DNA of 64,000 nt. Origin: Rhizobium sp. BK376 (GTDB lineage Bacteria > Pseudomonadota > Alphaproteobacteria > Rhizobiales > Rhizobiaceae). Both the position numbers and the translations under genes were made by a program. Of this stretch, positions 1 to 8,250 are shown piece after piece (positions within the stretch are counted from its first letter, which is position 1; each line of letters begins with the position of its first letter). The notes below the pieces were generated by a model. It ran no database searches and was not told the origin of the DNA. It saw only the letters and a list, made by a program, of their open reading frames with translations. The DNA lies in assembly GCF_004341625.1 (NCBI RefSeq), contig NZ_SLZG01000003.1, positions 62,001 to 126,000 on the forward strand, read 5' to 3'.

Positions 1-44
1 TTGCCGCCGCCCTCGACGAGATGGAAGACAAGTCGAAGGTCTAA
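1..44 (+). CDS. cpaF: C-terminal end of CpaF/TadA-type pilus ATPase (partial)
   Basis: The reading frame from base 3 encodes AAALDEMEDKSKV followed by TAA, three bases before the next gene. Only 13 residues are visible, so the identity is inferred from position: in Tad/Flp pilus loci the secretion ATPase CpaF (TadA) directly precedes tadB. The rest of the gene lies left of the window. The tight spacing implies co-transcription with tadB. Confidence 0.6.
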   Translation, partial: AAALDEMEDKSKV

Positions 45-47
45 GGG

Positions 48-1055
48 ATGTTCGGAATCGATCCGGTCATATTGCTGATAGTCGTCCTTGCCGCCGTCTC
101 CGCGGCGGCGATCTGCTATACCTTTCTTTATTCCCAGATCGAGAGCCAGAAGAAGGCCGAGATTCGCGTCAACCGCGTCAAATCGGCCGAGGTCGATCGT
201 GTCAAGGTCAAGGCTGCCCGCGACCGTGTCCAGGAAATGTCGAAGCGACGCAAGTCCGTGCAGGATTCCCTGAAGGACCTGGAAAAGCGGCAGCAGGAAA
301 AGAGCAAGAAGGCCCTATCGCTCAAGTCGAGGCTCACACAGGCGGGTCTGCCGATCACGCCATCGCGCTTCTATATCTTCAGCGTGCTGTTCGGCCTGTT
401 CGTTCTGGTCGTTGCCTTTATCGCCGGTGCGCCCAAGCCTGTCGTGTTCGGATTGCCCTTCGCTGCCGCCTTTGGTCTTCCGCGCTGGGTCGTCGGCTTT
501 CTCATCAAGCGCCGCCAGAACAAATTTCTCGAGGAATTCCCGAATGCGCTTGATGTCATTACCCGTTCGTTGCGCTCTGGCCTGCCGCTGAACGACGCGG
601 TGCGCCTGGTCGCCTCGGAAGCCCAGGAGCCGGTGAAGACCGAGTTCCGTCGCGTAATCGAGGCACAGCAGGTAGGATTGAGCATGTCCGAGGCATGTGC
701 GCGTATGACCAGCCACCTGCCGCTTCAGGAAGTCAATTTCTTCGCGATCGTCATCGCAATTCAGTCCCAGGCCGGCGGCAATCTCTCGGAAGCGCTCGGA
801 AACCTTTCGAAGGTGCTGCGTGAACGCAAGAAGATGAAGGCGAAAGTGAGTGCACTCTCGATGGAGGCCAAGGCTTCCGCCGTCATTATCGGCGCCCTGC
901 CTTTCATTGTCGCAACGCTCGTCTACCTGACCTCACCGGCCTACATGATGATTCTTTTCACCGATCCGCGAGGCCATCTGATCATGGCCGGCTCCGCCGT
1001 GTGGATGTCGATCGGAATTTACGTGATGAAAAACATGGTCAGTTTCGATATCTGA
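48..1055 (+). CDS. tadB: TadB, Tad/Flp pilus inner-membrane platform protein
   Basis: A 335-residue protein with an N-terminal membrane segment (about residues 7-27), a long charged coiled-coil-like stretch (about 34-95), further hydrophobic segments near 105-150, a type II secretion system F (T2SSF) domain around 160-290, and C-terminal membrane helices. The segment EEFPNALDVITRSLRSG and the later QAGGNLSEALGNLS are typical of T2SSF proteins. TadB and TadC form the membrane platform through which the CpaF ATPase drives Flp pilus assembly. The start follows the cpaF stop by three bases, and tadC begins 17 bases after its stop, so the three genes form an operon. Confidence 0.93.
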   Translation: MFGIDPVILLIVVLAAVSAAAICYTFLYSQIESQKKAEIRVNRVKSAEVDRVKVKAARDRVQEMSKRRKSVQDSLKDLEKRQQEKSKKALSLKSRLTQAGLPITPSRFYIFSVLFGLFVLVVAFIAGAPKPVVFGLPFAAAFGLPRWVVGFLIKRRQNKFLEEFPNALDVITRSLRSGLPLNDAVRLVASEAQEPVKTEFRRVIEAQQVGLSMSEACARMTSHLPLQEVNFFAIVIAIQSQAGGNLSEALGNLSKVLRERKKMKAKVSALSMEAKASAVIIGALPFIVATLVYLTSPAYMMILFTDPRGHLIMAGSAVWMSIGIYVMKNMVSFDI

Positions 1056-1072
1056 CCTGAAGGAAGACCCCC

Positions 1073-2053
1073 ATGTCCACTGATCTCGCAGCTACGCTTA
1101 CCGATCCGGGGATGATCTTGGCGGTCGCCGTCGCAATTGCCGTTTTTGCGACCTTCTACACCATCGCCATTCCCTATTTCGAGCGCGGTGATCTCAGCAA
1201 GCGCATGAAGGCCGTATCCACGGAGCGGGATCTGATCCGGGCCCGCGAGCGCGCCAAGTTGAATGCTGACCCGGCCAAGGCGTCGTTGCGCAATCAAAAT
1301 AGCCGACCGATCCGACAGATCGTCGAGAAGTTCAATCTGCGCGAGGCGCTCGTCGACGCCAACACCGTCAACCGTCTGCGCGCCGCCGGCTTTCGCTCCG
1401 AAAATGCCTTGAACACCTTCCTTGTCGCGCGGTTCGTGCTGCCTTTCGTCTTCCTGATTGTTGCAGTCATCTGGGTATTCGCTCTCAATCATCTTGTGAC
1501 AAGGCCACTGCCGATCCGCCTGCTGACCGTCATCGGCTTTGCCTATGTAGGGTTCTATACCCCGAACCTGTATATTTCCAACGCCATGGGCAAGCGGCAG
1601 AAATCGATCAAGCGCGCATGGCCGGACGCCCTCGATTTGATGCTGATCTGCGTTGAATCCGGCATCTCGATCGAGGCGGGCATGCGGCGCGTTTCGGAAG
1701 AGCTTGCCGAGCAATCACCGGCGCTCGCCGAAGAGATGGTCCTGACCACGGCAGAGCTGTCGTTCCTGCAGGATCGCCGCCAGGCTTTCGACAATCTTGC
1801 CAACCGTACGCAGATCGAGATCGTCAAGGCCGTTACCCAGGCTCTGATCCAGGCGGAGCGCTATGGTACTCCTGTGGCGCAGGCGTTGCGTGTACTCGCG
1901 CAGGAAGGCCGCGACGAGCGCATGAATGAAGCGGAGAAGAAGGCGGCCGCCTTGCCGCCGAAACTCACGGTGCCGATGATCCTGTTCTTTCTGCCTGTCC
2001 TCATCGCGGTCATTCTGGGCCCCGCCGGCATCCAGGTCATGGATCGGTTCTGA
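1073..2053 (+). CDS. tadC: TadC, Tad/Flp pilus inner-membrane platform protein
   Basis: A 326-residue T2SSF-domain protein paralogous to TadB. It has an N-terminal helix (about 14-34), two central hydrophobic segments (about 120-165), the cytoplasmic F domain with WPDALDLMLICVESG (about 183-197), and a final helix near 300-320. The order cpaF-tadB-tadC is the standard Tad arrangement, and TadC is the second half of the platform complex. A purine-rich GAAGGAAG ribosome-binding site lies just upstream of the ATG. Confidence 0.93.
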   Translation: MSTDLAATLTDPGMILAVAVAIAVFATFYTIAIPYFERGDLSKRMKAVSTERDLIRARERAKLNADPAKASLRNQNSRPIRQIVEKFNLREALVDANTVNRLRAAGFRSENALNTFLVARFVLPFVFLIVAVIWVFALNHLVTRPLPIRLLTVIGFAYVGFYTPNLYISNAMGKRQKSIKRAWPDALDLMLICVESGISIEAGMRRVSEELAEQSPALAEEMVLTTAELSFLQDRRQAFDNLANRTQIEIVKAVTQALIQAERYGTPVAQALRVLAQEGRDERMNEAEKKAAALPPKLTVPMILFFLPVLIAVILGPAGIQVMDRF

Positions 2054-2115
2054 CGGCGATATTGCTCCGCCTCCTGCTCGAAGCTAATGATTGGCATCTG
2101 AACGGGAGCTACCTG

Positions 2116-2748
2116 ATGTCATCGATTACCGTATTCCTGACGATTGCCGCAACGCTTGCGATCGGCGCCATGAGCCCGGGGCCGAGTTTCGTCCTCGTCT
2201 CGCGTATCTCGATCTCGCGCTCCAGAAAGGCGGGGCTGGCAGCAGCCTTCGGCATGGGAGCAGGGGGCGTCGTCTTTGCGACGCTGGCCCTGCTTGGCCT
2301 GACGGCGCTGCTGATGCAGCTTTCCTGGCTTTATCTGGTGCTGAAAATTGCAGGCGGCCTCTATCTGGTCTATCTCGCCGTCAAGATTTGGCAGGGCGCG
2401 ACGCAGGACATCGCCATGGATGTCTCCGGCTCTCCGGCAAGTTCAGGTATCGTGCGGAATTTTGCCTTCGGTCTCGCCACACAGCTCAGCAACCCCAAGA
2501 CCGCGGTCGTCTACGCCAGCATCTTCGCGGCGCTGCTTCCCGCGCATCCGCCTCTCTGGCTTGCCCTCACGATCCCGCCCACGGTGTTCTGCATCGAAGC
2601 CGGCTGGTATTCGATCGTTGCCGTCGCCTTCTCGTCGAACCGGCCGCGCGCCATCTATATAGGTCTCAAGCGCTGGATCGATCGGCTGGCCGGCGTCGTC
2701 ATCGGCGGCCTCGGCATCCGCCTGATCGCCGAAAGCCTGCCCCGTTAG
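2116..2748 (+). CDS. LysE/RhtB-family amino-acid exporter
   Basis: A 210-residue membrane protein with about five or six hydrophobic helices and the LysE-family signature near the N-terminus (AMSPGPSFVLVSR). The family exports amino acids or related metabolites such as lysine, threonine or homoserine lactone; the substrate cannot be read from sequence. The ATG at 2116 is chosen over an upstream TTG at 2062 because GGGAG lies eight bases before it and the family's N-terminal helix begins directly there. It separates tadC from the tadD-like gene and has no evident link to pilus assembly. Confidence 0.85.
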   Translation: MSSITVFLTIAATLAIGAMSPGPSFVLVSRISISRSRKAGLAAAFGMGAGGVVFATLALLGLTALLMQLSWLYLVLKIAGGLYLVYLAVKIWQGATQDIAMDVSGSPASSGIVRNFAFGLATQLSNPKTAVVYASIFAALLPAHPPLWLALTIPPTVFCIEAGWYSIVAVAFSSNRPRAIYIGLKRWIDRLAGVVIGGLGIRLIAESLPR

Positions 2749-2758
2749 GCCCAGTTAC

Positions 2759-3589
2759 TCAGTTGACCGCTTTGGTCTCGGTCTTGTCGCCTGAGGCGAG
2801 CTTTTGCCAGGATCCCTGCTGCGACAGCATGGAGCGCAGGTAGGCGACATTCGCGTCCGCCTGTTGCTGTGTCAGTTCGCGCCGGGCGATCTGTTCGGCT
2901 TCCGGAAAACGTCCCTGCAGGCCGACGACAAGCGCAAGGTTCTGCCGCACACGGCTATCGGCTGCCGGCTGGGCCACAGCCGACCGCAGATAGGTCTCCG
3001 CGGTCCTGAGATCATTGGTCAGCACGTAGGACATGCCAAGATTGGACAGGATCGACGGTTCGTTCGGCTGCAGGTCAAGAGCGTCGTGATATTTGCGGCG
3101 CGCTTCATCGGAGCGGCCGAGCTGGTCGAGGATCGCGCCTTCCGCCGACACCAGCTTCCAATCGGGGCGATCCGGCGTTTGCGCGCGATCGATGGTCGAG
3201 AGCGCTTCGTTGAGCTGGCCCGCGGCCGCCTGCGCCTTGCCGTAGGCGGCAAGCACCGTGCGGTCGCTGGGGTTCGCGATCGCCACCTGCTGCATGACGG
3301 CGAGCGCCTGGTCGTTTCGCCCGGTCATGCGCAGCACATTGGCGTAGCTGACGCCGACGGCTGGATCCTTGGGATGAGCGCTATAGGCCTTGCTGAACGA
3401 TGCGCTTGCGCTTGCAAGCTCCGTCTCGTTCATCTGATCGACCGGCTTGGACATCGTCGGGATAGAACCCGTCGTGATATTGTCTTTCGACGTCGTCGAA
3501 CATCCGGCCAAGCCTAGCACCAGAATGGCCGCAAACGCTCCGAACAATGGACGAATTTTGAGAGAGGACGAAAGTGCCGAGGCGGTCAT
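2759..3589 (-). CDS. tadD: TadD-like TPR lipoprotein of the Tad pilus locus
   Basis: A 276-residue lipoprotein. The signal peptide ends in the lipobox LAGC with Cys30 as the probable lipidated residue, and is followed by tetratricopeptide repeats from about residue 60 to 240 (for example AVGVSYANVLRMTGRNDQA and PSILSNLGMSYVLTND). In Tad loci TadD is a TPR lipoprotein thought to act as a pilotin or assembly factor for the outer-membrane secretin. It is convergent with the LysE gene, with a ten-base gap, rather than in the tadBC operon. The name rests on context plus architecture. Confidence 0.8.
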   Translation of the reverse strand: MTASALSSSLKIRPLFGAFAAILVLGLAGCSTTSKDNITTGSIPTMSKPVDQMNETELASASASFSKAYSAHPKDPAVGVSYANVLRMTGRNDQALAVMQQVAIANPSDRTVLAAYGKAQAAAGQLNEALSTIDRAQTPDRPDWKLVSAEGAILDQLGRSDEARRKYHDALDLQPNEPSILSNLGMSYVLTNDLRTAETYLRSAVAQPAADSRVRQNLALVVGLQGRFPEAEQIARRELTQQQADANVAYLRSMLSQQGSWQKLASGDKTETKAVN

Positions 3590-3735
3590 GCGCGGTCCCT
3601 GAAATCCATGATCCTGCGCCTGGCCTCTAAACGGAAACAGGGAAGGTTTGACGCAATCTTCACTCCAGCAATAATCTGTTAACCCTAACAGAGAGTTAAT
3701 CCGTTGATTCCCGCTGCGATCGTCGAAGGAAAATT

Positions 3736-5127
3736 ATGGCCCCCTATCAGTTTATCGAACGTCCGACCCCCTTCAATACCAAGGGGAGCAAGACGCTGCC
3801 GATCTTCGCCGTGACACCGGCGCATATCGACACAGGCACCATCGATCCCATCGCTCTCGATTGGGCACGCAAGGCGGGTTACAGAGCCGAAAGCGGATCG
3901 CTTCTGCTGATCCCGACTGAGGAGGGGCATCTTGGCGGCGCGCTCTATGGGCTGGGTTCCAATCCTTCCGAACAGCCCTTTCTGACAGGAAAGCTGGCGC
4001 GCACGCTGCCGGCTGGCGACTGGCATATCGAAACGGCGCCGCTGACCGCCAATCGTCTTTCGCTCGGCTTCGGTCTCGGCAGCTATCGCTATGAGCGCTA
4101 CAAGTCCGAAAAGGCGCAGGCGCCGACGCTGCTCATTCCGCGGGATGCCGACGCCGCCGATATCAAGCGTCAGCTGGCCGGCGTCTTCCTCGCCCGCGAT
4201 CTCATCAACACGCCAACCAACGACATGGGCCCGGAGCAGATGGAGGCGGCCTTCCGCGCTCTCGCCGCGCACTATAAGGCCGAAATGTCCGTCATCATCG
4301 GCGACGATCTCCTGAAGGAGAATTTCCCGCTGGTGCACACGGTCGGTCGTGCCAGCGCCGATGCGCCGCGCCTGCTCGAGCTGCGCTGGGGCAAGAAGGG
4401 ACACCGGAAGGTCACGCTGGTCGGCAAGGGCGTCTGCTTCGACACCGGCGGTCTCGACATCAAGCCGGCAGCCTCCATGCTCCTGATGAAGAAGGACATG
4501 GGCGGTGCAGCCAATGTCATGGGCCTTGCGCTGATGATCATGGACGCCAAGCTCAAGGTCGATCTCCGCGTCATCATCCCCGTCGTCGAGAACTCGATTT
4601 CATCAAATGCCTTCCGTCCCGGCGATATCTACACGAGCCGCAAGGGATTGACGGTTCAGATTGACAATACCGATGCCGAAGGCCGGCTGATCCTGGCCGA
4701 CGCGCTTGCCTATGCCGACGAGGATGCGCCTGATCTGATGATCGATATGGCAACGCTGACGGGCGCAGCCCGCGTGGCACTCGGCCCTGATCTACCGCCC
4801 TTCTTCACCGACGACGAAACGCTGGCGCATGACCTGATCGAGTCCTCGATCGAGACCGACGATCCGCTGTGGCGTATGCCGCTCTACATGGGCTACGACA
4901 AGGATATCCGCGCCAAGTTCGCCGATATTACCAATGCGCCCTCGGGCGGCATGGCCGGTTCGATCACGGCTGCACTCTTCCTCAAGCGCTTCGTGACGAA
5001 AACGCCAAGCTGGGTGCATTTCGACATCTACGGCTGGGCGCAGAACGAACGCCCGCATTCGCCGGGTGGCGGTGAGGCACAGGCGATCCGGGCGCTATAC
5101 CATCACATTCGCGAGAGCGTTCGCTAA
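3736..5127 (+). CDS. Leucyl aminopeptidase family protein (M17)
   Basis: A 463-residue cytosolic metallo-aminopeptidase. The M17 signature NTDAEGRL is at 311-318. The two-metal site is complete by comparison with PepA: Lys231, Asp236, Asp254, Asp313 and Glu315, with catalytic Lys243 and Arg317. It removes N-terminal residues from peptides; in related clusters such enzymes act on short peptides including Cys-Gly or cell-wall-derived dipeptides. The N-terminal domain is shorter than in E. coli PepA (503 residues). It sits upstream of a MarR regulator and an NlpC/P60 hydrolase on the same strand. Confidence 0.92.
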   Translation: MAPYQFIERPTPFNTKGSKTLPIFAVTPAHIDTGTIDPIALDWARKAGYRAESGSLLLIPTEEGHLGGALYGLGSNPSEQPFLTGKLARTLPAGDWHIETAPLTANRLSLGFGLGSYRYERYKSEKAQAPTLLIPRDADAADIKRQLAGVFLARDLINTPTNDMGPEQMEAAFRALAAHYKAEMSVIIGDDLLKENFPLVHTVGRASADAPRLLELRWGKKGHRKVTLVGKGVCFDTGGLDIKPAASMLLMKKDMGGAANVMGLALMIMDAKLKVDLRVIIPVVENSISSNAFRPGDIYTSRKGLTVQIDNTDAEGRLILADALAYADEDAPDLMIDMATLTGAARVALGPDLPPFFTDDETLAHDLIESSIETDDPLWRMPLYMGYDKDIRAKFADITNAPSGGMAGSITAALFLKRFVTKTPSWVHFDIYGWAQNERPHSPGGGEAQAIRALYHHIRESVR

Positions 5128-5132
5128 ACCTT

Positions 5133-5190
5133 TGTCCCCTCTCCGATCGGGGAGGGTTGTCTCATGGCAGGCGAGGGGCCTCGGCCCCTC
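5133..5190. repeat. Two GC-rich hairpins after the M17 aminopeptidase gene
   Basis: Two inverted repeats follow the stop codon. One has an imperfect 8-bp stem around GATC (CCCTCTCC/GGGGAGGG, one G-T pair). The other is a perfect 8-bp stem (GAGGGGCC/GGCCCCTC, 5173-5190). Neither is followed by a strong T-run. They may terminate or attenuate transcription, or be part of the repetitive intergenic sequence common in rhizobia; a related CCCCTTCTC/GAGGGGAG motif occurs near 62.2 kb. Confidence 0.5.
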
Positions 5191-5279
5191 CCTCCTTTGC
5201 GGACAAGCAGAAAGCCCTTGAATCCGCCATGATCTGCCCGCTAAATAAAACGGCAGCGTAATGATATCCGGAGCTTGGC

Positions 5280-5630
5280 TTGCCGCTTGAATTGTCCGCC
5301 TCGCAGGCTCTTGGTCTCTGGCACGGCGTGTCGCTGGAGCAGGTGCGGCTGGACAAGCGCGATCTGACGCTGAGGCAGATGGCGATTCTGCTGCAGATCT
5401 ATCTCGTGCCGCCGCCGCACACGGTGCGTGGCCTTGCGGCGACGCTTGGCGTCACCAAGCCGGTCATCACCCGAGCCCTGGACACGATGGGCGAGATGGG
5501 ATTGGTCGACCGCGTTCGCGACGACCGTGACCGCCGCAATGTCATTATCAAGCGAACGGTGACCGGCGCGCTCTATCTGGAAAAACTCGGCGATCTCGTC
5601 ATGGATCAGGGCCGCAAGCTGCCGCTTTAA
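5280..5630 (+). CDS. MarR-family winged-helix regulator
   Basis: A 116-residue protein with a MarR-type winged helix: a recognition-helix region around residues 48-70 (TVRGLAATLGVTKPVITRAL) followed by the wing RVRDDRDRRNVIIK, where the conserved D-x-R motif of MarR proteins is present. The start is TTG, supported by GGAG six bases upstream; the frame is closed by a stop 16 bases before it. The protein is shorter than typical MarR members (about 140-150 residues). It is separated from the NlpC/P60 gene by 11 bases and probably controls that operon. Confidence 0.8.
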   Translation: MPLELSASQALGLWHGVSLEQVRLDKRDLTLRQMAILLQIYLVPPPHTVRGLAATLGVTKPVITRALDTMGEMGLVDRVRDDRDRRNVIIKRTVTGALYLEKLGDLVMDQGRKLPL

Positions 5631-5641
5631 GGAAGAATGGA

Positions 5642-6490
5642 ATGTTCGATCGACGACTGCATGCCTTCCGGCCCGACATTGCCGAAGCCTCGCTCAAGGG
5701 CAAGGTCGAGGCGGGGCGTTTTGTCGAGGGAGAAAAGGCGCGCATCGCCGTCCCCGTCGCGCCCTTGCGTCCGGCACCTGATGCTATCAGGGGCATCGAT
5801 ACCGAACTCCTTTTCGGTGAAGACATCACCGTCTTCGAGCGCAGGGATGGCTGGTGCTGGGTCAAGGCCGAAAGCGATGGATATGTCGGCTATCTCCCCG
5901 AGACGTCGATCTCGAGCAGCATGTCCGAGCCGACGCATATCGTCCTGCCGCAACGGACCTTCCTCTATCCCGAGCCGGAACTCAGGAAGCCCTATGTCAG
6001 CGTGCTATCCATGGGCAGCCGTGTCCGGGTGACTGATGCCGTGGAAGGGCCAAGGCACAACCGCTATGTCGTGCTGGAGGATGGCGCCGCGATCTTCGAA
6101 AAGCACGTCAAGCCGATCGGCGAGATCGGCGAGGATGATTATGTCGATATCGCGCTCCGTTTCCTGGAGACGCCCTATCTCTGGGGTGGCCGTTCGGGAC
6201 TCGGCATCGATTGTTCCGGCCTCGTGCAACTGTCCCTCATGATGGCGGGACGCAGCGCCCCTCGCGACACCGACATGCAGGCGGTCGGCCTGGGCGAGCC
6301 GATCGAGCGCCAGGAGCTGCGACGGGGCGATCTCGTCTTCTGGCCCGGTCACGTCGCGATCATGGAAGATCCCGAGACCATCATCCACGCCAACGGCCAC
6401 ACCATGTCGGTCGTCCGGGAAAATTTCGAAGCGGCGATCGAACGTATTGGCTGGCTATACGATCGCCCGACCGGCTACCGCCGCCCTTGA
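5642..6490 (+). CDS. NlpC/P60-family cell-wall peptidase with SH3-like domains
   Basis: A 282-residue protein with two bacterial SH3-like regions (about 35-90 and 97-155) and a C-terminal NlpC/P60 domain (about 165-280). The catalytic Cys191 lies in GIDCSGLVQ, the histidine in WPGHVAI (His237), and a third polar residue is probably His249. The family cleaves D-gamma-glutamyl-diamino-acid bonds in peptidoglycan stem peptides. No signal peptide is visible, which suggests a cytosolic, recycling-type enzyme. Following a MarR regulator and an M17 aminopeptidase, it may act in turnover of muropeptides. Confidence 0.9.
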   Translation: MFDRRLHAFRPDIAEASLKGKVEAGRFVEGEKARIAVPVAPLRPAPDAIRGIDTELLFGEDITVFERRDGWCWVKAESDGYVGYLPETSISSSMSEPTHIVLPQRTFLYPEPELRKPYVSVLSMGSRVRVTDAVEGPRHNRYVVLEDGAAIFEKHVKPIGEIGEDDYVDIALRFLETPYLWGGRSGLGIDCSGLVQLSLMMAGRSAPRDTDMQAVGLGEPIERQELRRGDLVFWPGHVAIMEDPETIIHANGHTMSVVRENFEAAIERIGWLYDRPTGYRRP

Positions 6491-6567
6491 AGCAATGGCG
6501 GAACTCTAGGCGGCCGGAAACGTTACCCATTTGGATTAACCACTGTGCCGATGCCGGGAGAATATCT

Positions 6568-6801
6568 ATGCCGGTTACTGCAATGGAACTGAAGGTCAAG
6601 AACATCGTCAGCAATGGGCAACTTCCAAGAAGCAGCAAGGTGAACGAGCTTCGGAAATTGCAGAGAGAAACGCGCGGCATCCAGCGAGCGGTGATCGGAA
6701 GACCGATGACCATAGACGATGGCATTCAGGATGATTTGCGCGTCGTTGAGAAAGCACTCCAGCAGCTCGGTGCCGATACGCAGGACAGCGGCTTGATGTG
6801 A
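6568..6801 (+). CDS. Small hypothetical protein, 77 residues
   Basis: The ATG at 6568 is preceded by GGGAGAA, and the frame encodes a lysine- and arginine-rich, mostly soluble protein (MPVTAMELKVKNIVSNG at the N-terminus) with a predicted helical C-terminal half (DDLRVVEKALQQLG). I do not recognise a family. It lies between the NlpC/P60 gene and the convergent amidase gene, eight bases from the latter's stop. The ribosome-binding site and composition argue for a real gene, but nothing shows its function. Confidence 0.55.
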   Translation: MPVTAMELKVKNIVSNGQLPRSSKVNELRKLQRETRGIQRAVIGRPMTIDDGIQDDLRVVEKALQQLGADTQDSGLM

Positions 6802-6809
6802 CTGGCTTT

Positions 6810-8216
6810 TCAGGCCGTTGCTTGTTGAGAGGGCCTCTTCGGCCACACGCTCATGCCGCCAGTCCAGCCTTCGAATGCCTTCGATAACTGTAGCACCCGC
6901 ATGTCGCCAAACCGTGGCCCAATGATCTGCAGGCCGATCGGCATGCCGGACCGGGAAAACCCGCAATTGATCGAGGAGGCCGGCTGCTCGGACATGTTCC
7001 AGGGAACCGTGAAGCAGATATGCTCGAAGGGCCTTTGCGAATCGTTGGTCGGTGATGCCCATTCGGCGGGGTAGGAAACGATCGGATTGGTCGGGGAAAG
7101 CACGGCATCCACCTCTGTAAACAGCTTTCCGCAGGTCTTGCGCATCTCGATCGTCTGGTTGAAGCCGCGCACCGCCTCGACGCCGCTGATATCGGCGCCG
7201 CCTTTCGCCCAGTCATGGATGTAAGGCAGGATCGACTGCCGTCGTTCCTCGCTCAGGCCGACGATATCCCCCCAGAAGCGGGCTCGCCAGAACACGTCGA
7301 GCCCGTCGAGCATTTCTCGCGTCAGGACCGGCGCGACATCGACAACGACAGCGCCGGCTTCCTCGAAACGCCGCGCTGCAGCGGCAACGGCATCGCGAAC
7401 CTCGTCATCCACGGCAAGCCCGCAGCCGGCATCCAGCATCAGCCCGATCTTCATGCCGCGCACGTCGATATCGAGATCCATCCAATTGATATCGTTGGGG
7501 GGCAGGCTGGTTCCGTCACGCCAGTCCGGCCTCGATAGAGTTGCCATGGAATAGGCGGCATCCTCCACTGTGCGGGCCATTGGTCCCGCACAGCGCCCGA
7601 CATAATAGGGATCGACCGGAATGCGCCCATGGCTCGGCTTGAAGCCGAAGACACCGGTCCAGCCGGCCGGCAGGCGCACCGATCCGCCGATATCCGTTCC
7701 GATATGCAGAGGCCCATAGCCCGCAGCGGCAGCCGCCGAAGCACCGGCGCTCGAGCCGCCGGGGTTCTGTGTCGGGTCCCAGGGATTGCGGGTGAGTTTG
7801 TGGAAGCTCGAAAGGCCTGACGACAGCATGCCGTAGTCGGGGCAGGTGGTCTTGGCAAAGAGGATTGCGCCGTCTTCGCGCAGGCGGGCCGCGATCGGTG
7901 CATCCTCTAAAGCCGGCGTCAGTTCCGTCGCGCGCGTGCCGAGCGGCACTGGCTGGCCCTTCGTGGCGATCAGCTCTTTGAGTGTCACGGGAATGCCGTC
8001 GAGCGGCCCCGTCGGCGCACCCTTTGCCCAGCGCGCGGTCGAGGCGGCAGCCATGCGGCGCGCTTCATCGGGGTCGTAGGCGTAGAGCGCCGATATGACA
8101 GGCTCCCAGGCTTCGATGTGCTTTTCAAGCGCCAGCCAGTATTCGCTGGGCGAAAGGCTTCTTTCTGAAAAACGCTTTAGCAGGTCGCGAACGGAAATGT
8201 CGGTTTCTTCAGCCAT
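6810..8216 (-). CDS. Amidase-signature-family hydrolase
   Basis: A 468-residue amidase-signature enzyme. The Ser-cisSer-Lys triad is present: Lys80 in PVTLKELIATKG, the glycine/serine-rich segment GGSSAGAS (cis-Ser at 155) and nucleophile Ser179 in TDIGGSVR. Such enzymes hydrolyse a C-N amide bond; the substrate is unknown. The ATG at 8216 is preferred because an upstream start at 8297 would overlap the ABC permease gene by about 47 bases and lacks family similarity. It is the last gene of the ABC-importer operon, which suggests that its substrate is the imported compound. Confidence 0.9.
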   Translation of the reverse strand: MAEETDISVRDLLKRFSERSLSPSEYWLALEKHIEAWEPVISALYAYDPDEARRMAAASTARWAKGAPTGPLDGIPVTLKELIATKGQPVPLGTRATELTPALEDAPIAARLREDGAILFAKTTCPDYGMLSSGLSSFHKLTRNPWDPTQNPGGSSAGASAAAAAGYGPLHIGTDIGGSVRLPAGWTGVFGFKPSHGRIPVDPYYVGRCAGPMARTVEDAAYSMATLSRPDWRDGTSLPPNDINWMDLDIDVRGMKIGLMLDAGCGLAVDDEVRDAVAAAARRFEEAGAVVVDVAPVLTREMLDGLDVFWRARFWGDIVGLSEERRQSILPYIHDWAKGGADISGVEAVRGFNQTIEMRKTCGKLFTEVDAVLSPTNPIVSYPAEWASPTNDSQRPFEHICFTVPWNMSEQPASSINCGFSRSGMPIGLQIIGPRFGDMRVLQLSKAFEGWTGGMSVWPKRPSQQATA

Positions 8217-8250
8217 GGTCGATCTCTTGGCGTCTCTCGCTTTGAAAAAT

